Shown: positions 1 through 5,198 of the stretch, piece after piece
Position numbering within the stretch: position 1 is the stretch's first letter
Layout of the letters: the number at the start of each line of letters is the position of its first letter
Assembly (NCBI GenBank): GCA_023247135.1
Contig: JAHFHB010000126.1
Location: 684 to 6,152, forward strand
Direction: 5' to 3'
Length of the DNA stretch: 5,469 bases
From: Candidatus Omnitrophota bacterium
GTDB lineage: Bacteria > Omnitrophota > Omnitrophia > Omnitrophales > Aquincolibacteriaceae
Notes under the pieces: model-generated
The model's input: only the letters and a program-made list of their open reading frames with translations
The model's database searches: none
Told to the model about the DNA's origin: nothing
Program-made: the position numbers and the translations under genes

Positions 1-491
1 ATTTTAAAATCATTGCCGATCAGTTTCTTAATCCGGAGCCGGATCTGCTCCTGAATTTCCGCCAAAAGTTCTGGCACATGCGAACCCGACCAAAGATGCA
101 TTTTCAATTTCATCTCAACCTTTTTACCGTGAATAAACGCTTTAGACTTGCACTCTTTCACGAGGTGGAATTTTTTACAGACTTTCCGGCCGACATCTTC
201 AAGCGCAAGCGCGGAAACGACAATGGGCCCCATCTCGCTGGCGACGACGACGGCGTCGGAATCCCGGCCGGTTTTGACCAAAGTACGCGCAAAAATCAAG
301 CCGGCGCAGACAAACAGAAAACCGAGTAGCCCCGTCTGAAAACCCCGCCCCGGATTCGTATAAAGCTCCTGGACCTTCAGTAAGGCATCTTCCAGCGACA
401 GGAGATGAATGGCGACGAGAATCAGCAGACTGCCGATGGTAAGAAACGTAAAGGTGGCAAAGATTTGAGCAAATACATTAACGACTTTCAT
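1..491 (-). CDS. amaP: AmaP-like (Asp23-associated) two-TM membrane protein, C-terminus cut by window edge
   Basis: I read 163 codons from the ATG at 491 to the left edge with no stop. The N-terminus (MKVVNVFAQIFATFTFLTIG) starts a hydrophobic segment at about residues 8-31. A second hydrophobic segment lies at about 53-69 (GLLGFLFVCAGLIFART). A soluble domain follows from about residue 80, with alternating strands (VVVASEMGPIVVSALAL, KVEMKLKMHLW) and an amphipathic helix (ELLAEIQEQIRLRIKKLIG). Two N-terminal membrane segments followed by an Asp23/DUF322-like fold is the layout of AmaP, the membrane anchor of alkaline shock protein Asp23 in Firmicutes. The start lies 9 bases after the accC stop with no clear Shine-Dalgarno, so translation is probably coupled to accC. 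In Bacillus an Asp23-family gene (yqhY) also follows accC, which supports the family call. The function here is unknown; envelope stress or lipid homeostasis is only a guess from the family. Confidence 0.7.
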   Translation of the reverse strand, partial: MKVVNVFAQIFATFTFLTIGSLLILVAIHLLSLEDALLKVQELYTNPGRGFQTGLLGFLFVCAGLIFARTLVKTGRDSDAVVVASEMGPIVVSALALEDVGRKVCKKFHLVKECKSKAFIHGKKVEMKLKMHLWSGSHVPELLAEIQEQIRLRIKKLIGNDFK

Positions 492-500
492 GGATCGGCT

Positions 501-1871
501 CTAGTGAGCCGCACCCTCCTTTTCGAGCTTCGGAGTTAAAAAGCTCTCAATGAATTTCGTACTCACCCCGCCCTGCCTGAAGCGGGGATGGTTCAGGATC
601 TTCTCCTGCAAGGGCGCCGTGCATTTTATCGGCCCAATGATCGTTTCCCGCAAGGCCCGGAGCATGATGTTAATGGCATCCTGACGGTCTTTCCCATGCG
701 CGATGAACTTGGCAATCATCGAATCGTAATAGGGCGGGATATTGTACCCCGCATAGGCGTGGCTGTCGATCCTGATGTGCGGCCCCCCCGGCACAATCCA
801 GGTGTCGATTTTCCCCGGGGAAGGCATAAAGCCGTGCTCCGGGTCCTCCGCATTGATGCGGCACTCAATCGCATGCCCCGTAAAGCTTATTTTGTCCTGG
901 GTCACTGAAAGCTTCTCCCCGGCCGCAATCCGGATCATTTCTTTGACGATATCAAGCCCGGTCACCATTTCGGTCACCGGGTGCTCCACCTGCAACCGCG
1001 TGTTCATTTCCATAAAATAAAAGCTGCCGTCGCCATCCAACAGAAACTCAATCGTGCCCGCGCTCTGATATTTAAAAGCCTTCGCCGCCCGAATAGCCGC
1101 TTCGCCTATTTTTTGCCGCGTCTTTTTATCCAGATTCGGCGCGGGCGACTCTTCAATGAGCTTCTGGTGATTGCGCTGCACGGAACAGTCGCGTTCGCCT
1201 AAATGCACAATGTTGCCCTTGCCGTCAGCCAAAATCTGAACTTCAATATGCCGGGGTTCTTTAATGGCTTTTTCAATGTAAACGTTACGGTTTCCAAAAG
1301 CGGCTTCCGCTTCGGCCTGCGCGGTTAAAAAAGCGTTGATGAGCTTGCCATCGTTATGGGCGTATTTGATCCCTTTGCCGCCGCCGCCCGCCACGGCCTT
1401 GACAATCACCGGATAGCCCAGTTTCTTCGCAATCTTGAGGGCCTCTTCCTGATTCTTGATGATCGATTTACTGCCCGGGATAACCGGCACGCTCGCCTTC
1501 ATCATTTCTTCCCGTGCATTTTGCTTGTCGCCCGCAAGCCGGATACTCTCCGGGGATGGCCCGATAAAACGTATCTGGCAGGATTCGCAGATTTCCGCGA
1601 AATGCGCATTTTCCGCAAGAAACCCGTACCCCGGATGAATCGCTTCCACATCCGCAACTTCTGCCGCAGAAATGATCGCAGGAATATTCAGGTAGCTTTC
1701 AGAAGCCGGCGCTTCGCCGATACAGATCGCATCATCGGCAATCTTGACGTGCAGGGAATCCCGGTCCGCTTTTGAAAACACAGCCACAGACTGAATCCCC
1801 ATCTCGCGGCACGCGCGAATAATGCGCACGGCGACTTCTCCGCGATTGGCAATAAGTATTCGGTTAAACAT
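501..1871 (-). CDS. accC: Acetyl-CoA carboxylase, biotin carboxylase subunit
   Basis: This cytoplasmic enzyme carboxylates the biotin on AccB using ATP and bicarbonate, the first half-reaction of acetyl-CoA carboxylase in fatty acid synthesis. It is 456 aa, about the usual 450, and looks intact. The N-terminal fold begins MFNRILIANRGEVAVR, with HPGYGFLAEN at 79-88. The ATP-grasp part has K116 (LAGDK), K158 before the glycine-rich loop AGGGGKG (161-167), H208, and K237 in SVQRNHQKLIEESPAP. The active-site run EMNTRLQVEHPVTE gives E288, N290, R292 and E296, and R338 lies in ECRINAEDP. These match the catalytic and nucleotide-binding residues known from the E. coli enzyme. AGGGA lies 9 bases before the ATG. 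The gene is 83 bases after accB and 9 bases before the amaP-like gene. accA and accD are not in the window. Propionyl-CoA or pyruvate carboxylase subunits are unlikely given the adjacent separate accB and the short length. Confidence 0.97.
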   Translation of the reverse strand: MFNRILIANRGEVAVRIIRACREMGIQSVAVFSKADRDSLHVKIADDAICIGEAPASESYLNIPAIISAAEVADVEAIHPGYGFLAENAHFAEICESCQIRFIGPSPESIRLAGDKQNAREEMMKASVPVIPGSKSIIKNQEEALKIAKKLGYPVIVKAVAGGGGKGIKYAHNDGKLINAFLTAQAEAEAAFGNRNVYIEKAIKEPRHIEVQILADGKGNIVHLGERDCSVQRNHQKLIEESPAPNLDKKTRQKIGEAAIRAAKAFKYQSAGTIEFLLDGDGSFYFMEMNTRLQVEHPVTEMVTGLDIVKEMIRIAAGEKLSVTQDKISFTGHAIECRINAEDPEHGFMPSPGKIDTWIVPGGPHIRIDSHAYAGYNIPPYYDSMIAKFIAHGKDRQDAINIMLRALRETIIGPIKCTAPLQEKILNHPRFRQGGVSTKFIESFLTPKLEKEGAAH

Positions 1872-1904
1872 TGATCACTATCCCTGTCCTGTCATGGGAA
1901 CCGC

Positions 1905-1919
1905 GGCGCTTTCAGCGCC
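1905..1919 (-). other. GC-rich hairpin between accB and accC
   Basis: The 83-base accB-accC gap contains a perfect 6-bp inverted repeat (GGCGCT/AGCGCC) with a 3-base loop. The minus strand reads GGCGCTGAAAGCGCC. CGGTTC occurs directly on both sides of it. No T run follows, so it is not a canonical intrinsic terminator. It could protect the accB 3' end or slow polymerase, raising AccB relative to AccC, but that is inference. Confidence 0.45.
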
Positions 1920-1954
1920 TTTGAACCGGCCTTCGGGTGGAAGAGCCTGCCGGG

Positions 1955-2434
1955 TTATCCTTTTCGGATTTTGAAGAGTGTTTGGTCAAATTCGACGGGT
2001 TTTCCATTCGCAGCTAAAACTTCGGTAATCGTTCCGCTGATTTCGGATTTGATTTCATTCATCAGTTTCATGGCCTCGATAATGCAAAGCACGACGCCTT
2101 CCCGGACCTTCTGCCCCACGGCCGCATAGGCCGGCTGGTCGGGAGCCGGGGATGCATAAAAAGTTCCGACCATCGGCGACCGGACGGATACCGCATCGTC
2201 CACCGCGCCAGCCGCTACCGCCGGAGCGGCGGCTTGAGCCGACGCAGAAGGCAGTGACCCGCTTTGGCCGGACGACAACCGCAGGGCGTTCATGGCGTTT
2301 AAAGCCCCTTCATCCATGCCGCTCAAACCCGGCTTTTTGAGCTTGATCTTCATGCCTTCTTTTTCGATCTCCAGCTCGCAAAGCTCAAAATCTTTCATCA
2401 ACTGCAATATTTCTTTTATCTCTTTGGTATTCAT
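1955..2434 (-). CDS. accB: Biotin carboxyl carrier protein of acetyl-CoA carboxylase (BCCP)
   Basis: This is the biotin carrier that shuttles carboxyl groups between AccC and the carboxyltransferase AccAD. It is 159 aa, the usual size. The N-terminal part (MNTKEIKEILQLMKDFELCE, then a basic strand to about residue 34) is the dimerisation/AccC-binding region of the family. An Ala/Ser/Pro-rich linker covers about 55-80. The biotinyl domain runs from about 85 to 157. It carries SPMVGTFYASPAPDQPAY with the 'thumb' loop typical of bacterial BCCP, and the motif CIIEAMKLMNEI, in which K123 is the biotinylated lysine. The domain ends GKPVEFDQTLFKI. The ATG is preceded by AGGGAAGG ending 2 bases upstream, a good ribosome site. 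The gene lies 67 bases after aroQ and has its own likely promoter. Confidence 0.96.
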   Translation of the reverse strand: MNTKEIKEILQLMKDFELCELEIEKEGMKIKLKKPGLSGMDEGALNAMNALRLSSGQSGSLPSASAQAAAPAVAAGAVDDAVSVRSPMVGTFYASPAPDQPAYAAVGQKVREGVVLCIIEAMKLMNEIKSEISGTITEVLAANGKPVEFDQTLFKIRKG

Positions 2435-2476
2435 AGCCTTCCCTAAAAAAAGTTCGGTGTCGAAAAAAGGTCGTTT

Positions 2477-2505
2477 ATTTAACCTGAAACTCCTATGAAA
2501 GTCAA
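2477..2505 (-). promoter_or_regulatory. Probable sigma70-type promoter for accB-accC-amaP
   Basis: On the minus strand TTGACT (2505-2500) is separated by 17 bases from TTAAAT (2482-2477). The -35 matches consensus at 5 of 6 positions and the -10 at 4 of 6. Predicted transcription starts near 2471, giving a leader of about 37 bases before the accB ATG, with the ribosome site at 2444-2437. The -35 element overlaps the aroQ stop codon (TGA at 2504-2502), so accB could be transcribed apart from aroQ. No terminator separates aroQ and accB, so read-through is also likely. Confidence 0.55.
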
Positions 2506-2993
2506 ATTTTACGGCGCTTTTTCCTTACCGGGCTTGCGGGCTGGCGGACAATCCGTGCAAGGCCGGTCAACCCAAGCCGGTAACTGTCGCGGCCAAAGCC
2601 CGCAATCTGCGCCCTGCAGGCAGGCGCTGTAAGCGATTTGTGCCGGAATTCTTCCCGCTGGTAGATGTTGGACAAATGGACTTCAACCGCCGGAAGCCCG
2701 CACCCCAGGAGCGCATCGCGAATGGCAATGCTCGTATGCGTGTAGGCGGCCGGATTGATCAAAATTCCCGCATAGGCGTCCGCGGCCGTTCCGATTTTAT
2801 CTACCAGCTCGCCTTCGTGATTTGACTGAAAAAAATCAACCTCGACGTTTAAGGCCGCGGCTTCCCGCACCAGGTCCGTGTTGATGTCCTTGAGAGTACT
2901 TTTACCGTAGACCGAAACTTCGCGGCGGCCAAGCAGTTGAAGATTTGGCCCATGCACAACCAACAGCTTGATTTTTCTTTGAGATGGTTTCAT
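2502..2993 (-). CDS. aroQ: 3-dehydroquinate dehydratase, type II
   Basis: This cytoplasmic enzyme converts 3-dehydroquinate to 3-dehydroshikimate in the shikimate pathway. From the ATG at 2993 it is 163 aa. The family motifs are all present: VVHGPNLQLLGRREVSVYG (12-30), with the lid arginines R23/R24 and the catalytic tyrosine Y29; FQSNHEGELVD (55-65); ILINPAAYTHTSIAIRDAL (78-95), with substrate-binding N80; and EVHLSN (104-109), with catalytic H106, then REEFRHKS (113-120). I chose ATG 2993 because the conserved fold starts just after it and AGCGAG lies 6 bases upstream. A TTG at 3041 would add 16 arginine-rich residues and overlap the preceding gene by 38 bases, so it is less likely. The tail after about residue 150 is unusually basic (RKKRRKI) and makes the protein longer than the usual 145-150 aa. 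It lies 10 bases after the Trm112-like gene. Confidence 0.95.
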   Translation of the reverse strand: MKPSQRKIKLLVVHGPNLQLLGRREVSVYGKSTLKDINTDLVREAAALNVEVDFFQSNHEGELVDKIGTAADAYAGILINPAAYTHTSIAIRDALLGCGLPAVEVHLSNIYQREEFRHKSLTAPACRAQIAGFGRDSYRLGLTGLARIVRQPASPVRKKRRKI

Positions 2994-3003
2994 ACAATGC
3001 TCG

Positions 3004-3183
3004 CTAATGCGACGTGCGGGAAGGCCCCTGCGCCTCTTCAAGAAGCATCACCGGAACCCCGCTGCGAATCGGAAAACGCAGTCCGCACAAAATTCCCTGG
3101 CAAACCAGCCAATCCCCTGCTTGAACCACCGGCGCTTTGCACTTGGGGCAGGCCAATATTTTTAAAAGTTCAGGATTGATCAT
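3004..3183 (-). CDS. Small Trm112/UPF0434 (YcaR-like) zinc-ribbon-type protein
   Basis: This is a 59-aa reading frame from ATG 3183 to TAG 3006-3004. It begins MINPELLKILACPKCKAPVV and continues LVCQGILCGLRFPIRSGVPV with MLLEEA after it. The pattern CPxC (C12, C15), a second cysteine pair (C28, C33), then FPIRxGxPVML is the signature of the UPF0434/Trm112 family (E. coli YcaR has ACPVC and FPLRDGIPVLL). The four cysteines could bind zinc. In many homologues the second pair is partly lost, so its presence here is notable. In eukaryotes and archaea Trm112 activates methyltransferases; the role of bacterial versions is uncertain. Its ATG overlaps the TGA of the YbhN-like gene (ATGA, 3183-3180), and GGAGG lies at 3194-3190, 6 bases upstream, so translation is probably coupled. 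aroQ follows after 10 bases. Confidence 0.88.
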   Translation of the reverse strand: MINPELLKILACPKCKAPVVQAGDWLVCQGILCGLRFPIRSGVPVMLLEEAQGPSRTSH

Positions 3184-4157
3184 AAAACCCCTCCGCCGGA
3201 CCCTAGTCTATCCTGTTTCAAGCTTCCCTGTAAAATATAAATAATTCCGCCGATCAGGCTAAACCCGTAAATCAGCAGCCCCACCAAAAAGGAAATCGCG
3301 AGTGCTTTTTCACCCGGCATGATCTTGCTTAAAAAAAATAGAATCCCCGCTTCACGCACCCCCACGCCGCCGATGGAAGGCAGCATGCTGATGAAGCAGC
3401 TGGCCGGCACTGCGAGGAGATAAAATTTCGGATCATTCCATGTGGCCAGGCTTCCTGCGACCAGATAATAGAGCAGGACGAGGCAGAGCTGGCCGCCCCA
3501 GGAAAGCAAAAGCGCTTGAAAAAGAATCATTTTGTGATTTTTGTATTCATGCATGGCGTGGTAGAGATCATGCAGAAGCACTTTGATTTTCGTGGAGGGC
3601 GCCAGATGCAGGAGCCATTTGAAATTGCGCGCAAAGGGTTTATGAAATAAAAAAAAGATCAGCGCCGCCGCAACCGCGACACCCACGGGAAGCGCTTTTA
3701 AAATTGTGCCATCATCCAATCCGCCCGAAATAAGCAAAGCGGCCCCTGCCAAGACCAGCATCGCGATAAAACCCACCAACCTGTCTTGAATGATCGAAGT
3801 CGTTGCGCCCATGCTTTTGCCGGTACATTTTGCAATCATGACACCCTTGGCGATATCTCCGCCCACCGCTGAGGGCAGAAACAGATTGAAAAACAGCCCG
3901 CAAAAATTCAGCACCAGCCCCTTGGACAAGGACATGCGGATTTGGTGGGCTCGAAGCAAAACCAGAAGACGCTGGGTCAAGAGAATTTGGGCCGCCAAAA
4001 AAGTAATCCCGGCCGCAATGAACCACTGCCAGGCCACCCCGTGGCGCAGTGTCACGACCGCATCTTGCAGCTTGTCGCGCATCACATAGCTGATCCCCGC
4101 CACACAGGCGGCGCTGACCGCTAGTCTCAAAAAGGCGGATAAGATTTTTTTATGCAT
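3180..4157 (-). CDS. YbhN/UPF0104-like membrane protein (lysylphosphatidylglycerol synthase TM-domain family)
   Basis: From ATG 4157 this is a 325-aa, very hydrophobic inner-membrane protein. Membrane segments are visible at about 6-24, 45-62, 83-97, 127-146, 155-172, 210-233, 245-261 and 285-309. Family motifs are LPSAVGGDIAKG (94-105), IIQDRLVGF (122-130) and LPSIGGVGVREAG (259-271), which match the membrane domain of MprF/AglD/YbhN proteins. It lacks the soluble aminoacyl-transfer domain of full MprF, so it is not a lysyl-phosphatidylglycerol synthase. A lipid-handling or flippase-like role is the most that can be inferred. An upstream in-frame TTG at 4310 would add 51 residues, but it lies inside the promoter -35 and the extension would translate through an intrinsic terminator, so I reject it. 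The ribosome site is weak (AAGAGAAG about 11 bases upstream). It is the first gene of the operon and overlaps the Trm112-like gene by 4 bases. Confidence 0.88.
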   Translation of the reverse strand: MHKKILSAFLRLAVSAACVAGISYVMRDKLQDAVVTLRHGVAWQWFIAAGITFLAAQILLTQRLLVLLRAHQIRMSLSKGLVLNFCGLFFNLFLPSAVGGDIAKGVMIAKCTGKSMGATTSIIQDRLVGFIAMLVLAGAALLISGGLDDGTILKALPVGVAVAAALIFFLFHKPFARNFKWLLHLAPSTKIKVLLHDLYHAMHEYKNHKMILFQALLLSWGGQLCLVLLYYLVAGSLATWNDPKFYLLAVPASCFISMLPSIGGVGVREAGILFFLSKIMPGEKALAISFLVGLLIYGFSLIGGIIYILQGSLKQDRLGSGGGVL

Positions 4158-4199
4158 GCACGCGTCCGGCTTCTCTTCATTGACACCCGCTAAAACGAC

Positions 4200-4248
4200 A
4201 AAAAAAAGAGGTTTCTGGTCGGTGTGGGGGTTTTTGACCAGAAACCTC
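4200..4248 (-). terminator. Strong intrinsic terminator (attenuator) before the YbhN-like gene
   Basis: The minus strand has a perfect 13-bp stem, GAGGTTTCTGGTC (4248-4236) with GACCAGAAACCTC (4220-4208), a 15-base loop AAAAACCCCCACACC, and then eight T at 4207-4200. It lies only about 26 bases after the predicted transcription start, and 42 bases before the next ATG. It therefore ends a very short transcript instead of a coding unit. The plus strand has a C/A-rich sequence after the stem, so the terminator works only leftward. Confidence 0.9.
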
Positions 4249-4274
4249 AAAGGTGAGCGAGACTTGCATCTCGT
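4200..4274 (-). ncRNA. Candidate short structured RNA or attenuator leader, about 75 nt
   Basis: Predicted start is near 4274 and the end is at the terminator T run. The RNA would open with a hairpin at 4273-4258: CGAGAU, loop GCAA, GUCUCG (five Watson-Crick pairs plus one U-G closing a GNRA-type loop). A 9-base linker CUCACCUUU follows, then the 13-bp terminator stem with the C-rich loop. No open reading frame with a ribosome site is seen in it. It is bounded by a near-consensus promoter and a perfect terminator, the layout expected of an independent small RNA. Because the YbhN-like gene has no room for another promoter after the terminator, the same element could act as its attenuating leader. 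A weak competitor pairing (ACCU-UUG-AGGU, 4255-4245) touches the base of the stem; no convincing antiterminator or known riboswitch core was recognised. Confidence 0.5.
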
Positions 4275-4281
4275 GACGTGT

Positions 4282-4310
4282 TTTATAGCATCTTGAAATT
4301 TAAAAGTCAA
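4282..4310 (-). promoter_or_regulatory. Near-consensus extended -10 sigma70 promoter
   Basis: On the minus strand TTGACT (4310-4305) is followed after exactly 17 bases by TATAAA (4287-4282). TGC directly precedes the -10, giving the extended -10 TGn element. Both hexamers match consensus at 5 of 6 positions. The predicted start is about 4274-4276. A second TTGATT lies 10 bases further upstream (4320-4315) without a matching -10. It drives the short RNA and, with read-through, the YbhN-like operon. Confidence 0.85.
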
Positions 4311-4352
4311 CGAAAATCAAGGGGGAAAATCGGGGTTTAAGCGAAGGAAAAT

Positions 4353-4411
4353 AGCGGGAACACAACCGGCCGTGTAAGTCCGCCCGCTAAACTAAAATAC
4401 AGCGGGAGGAC
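4353..4411 (-). other. 3' segment with two mutually exclusive hairpins after the STAS-PilZ gene
   Basis: Starting at the last base of the stop codon, the minus strand reads GTCCTCCCGCT (4411-4401), a 12-base A/T-rich loop, and AGCGGGCGGAC (4388-4378). This forms ten pairs with one mismatch. AGCGGG (4388-4383) can instead pair with a second CCCGCT at 4358-4353, enclosing a small ACAC/GTGT stem, and ATTTTCC follows. Neither form has a long T run, so this is at best a weak intrinsic terminator or an mRNA 3'-end stabiliser. No gene is seen in the rest of the 4158-4410 gap apart from the promoter and leader RNA listed separately. Confidence 0.5.
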
Positions 4412-5157
4412 TAAAAACTAGGCTCCGCCTGACCGCTTTCAAAGCGTACCGCCAGGCCCAACTGCTTCTTTCTGAGCTCTTTACGGCCGATCGCCGCCTT
4501 AAGCTGATACTCCTCCGGGAAGTTGGCACTGGGAAAGATGCGGATATCGCACTTAAGTCCTTCCACCGATGCCAGCGCGTCAATCTGCTCGGCTTTCTGA
4601 AGATCCAGGTATTCTGCGAACAAGCCGCCTTCCGCAATGTTGGTCGCGATCGCGTTGGTCAGAATAAAACCTGCCGCGCCGGTAAGAACCTTTAACTCAA
4701 GCGGAATCGCCACATGCATGCGCTTGCTGCGGCGCCTGTCCACCTGGTACCCGATGGAATCTTTGGGAGAGTCGATCCCCTCGGCCAGAACCCGCTTTGA
4801 ATCTTCTTTTTCCAGCAAAAAGGGCCCGAGGTCCTCGGCCACTTCTTTTTCGCTGGCGCAAATACGCATATTCTTAGGAATGTACGCATCGTCCAGCTCA
4901 TGCATGATACTTCCGCAGGCGCCAAAAATCAAACTGCGCTGCGGCCTGATGAAGGCGGCAAGCAGCTTGCGCAGGCAAAGCTGATCAATCGCGGGAACAC
5001 GCTGCAGGTTCAAAATCACTCGCTGCAGGCGATGCCGGCGAATGTTGCGCTGAATTTTCCACGCCACTTCGTCAAGCTCGTCAAGATTCGGGACGCCTTC
5101 GAGGTCGAAGACGTGCACCGTTCCGATTTCTCTGGTGCTGAGTTTCAACTTTTTCAT
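4411..5157 (-). CDS. STAS-like plus PilZ domain fusion protein
   Basis: From ATG 5157 this is 248 aa, with no signal peptide or membrane segment, so it is probably cytoplasmic. Residues 1-115 look like a STAS (anti-sigma factor antagonist) fold: VHVFDLEGVPNLDELDEVAW (14-33), then RVILNLQRVPAIDQLCLRKL (46-65). The usual phosphorylated serine of the DSSG-type loop is replaced (D58-Q-L-C61). After a charged linker, residues 140-240 resemble PilZ, the c-di-GMP receptor domain: RRRSKR (141-146) supplies the RxxxR motif, ATNIAEGGLF (171-180) corresponds to the (D/N)xSxxG motif with alanine for serine, and QLGLAVRFE (232-240) is the closing strand. The strong AAAGGGGG at 5172-5165, 7 bases upstream, fixes the start. 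A TTG at 5232 would overlap the preceding gene. Together with the upstream PilZ gene it suggests second-messenger control of an unknown target, which may not be c-di-GMP given the altered motif. Confidence 0.75.
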   Translation of the reverse strand: MKKLKLSTREIGTVHVFDLEGVPNLDELDEVAWKIQRNIRRHRLQRVILNLQRVPAIDQLCLRKLLAAFIRPQRSLIFGACGSIMHELDDAYIPKNMRICASEKEVAEDLGPFLLEKEDSKRVLAEGIDSPKDSIGYQVDRRRSKRMHVAIPLELKVLTGAAGFILTNAIATNIAEGGLFAEYLDLQKAEQIDALASVEGLKCDIRIFPSANFPEEYQLKAAIGRKELRKKQLGLAVRFESGQAEPSF

Positions 5158-5164
5158 TGCAATG

Positions 5165-5172
5165 CCCCCTTT
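5165..5172 (-). promoter_or_regulatory. Strong Shine-Dalgarno of the STAS-PilZ gene
   Basis: AAAGGGGG on the minus strand lies 7 bases before ATG 5157 and decides that start over the upstream in-frame TTG. Its GGGGG run is complementary to the CCCCC in the loop of the short RNA encoded at 4200-4274. Confidence 0.75.
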
Positions 5173-5198
5173 AGGATACTCTCGTCGGCCAGCCGCAT

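Noticed and set aside
78..339. Plus-strand open frames over the amaP-like gene
   Set aside because: They lie opposite a minus-strand gene with clear membrane segments and family layout, and show no recognisable domain.
588..1775. Several plus-strand open frames of 60-139 codons across accC
   Set aside because: They are antisense shadows of a complete biotin carboxylase with all catalytic residues.
2994..3041. 16-residue extension of AroQ from a TTG at 3041
   Set aside because: It overlaps the Trm112-like gene in another frame, is not part of the conserved fold, and ATG 2993 has a usable ribosome site.
4200..4248. Inverted repeat as the end of an insertion element
   Set aside because: No transposase, target duplication or second copy is visible, and the eight-T run after a perfect stem fits an intrinsic terminator.
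4158..4310. 51-residue N-terminal extension of the YbhN-like protein from a TTG at 4310
   Set aside because: The TTG is the first triplet of a promoter -35, the extension would read through an intrinsic terminator, and the hydrophobic family start fits ATG 4157.
5154..5198. 14-codon mini-ORF starting right after the upstream TAA and ending in an ATGA overlap with the STAS-PilZ start
   Set aside because: It has no ribosome site and this length arises readily by chance; a role in coupling cannot be shown.
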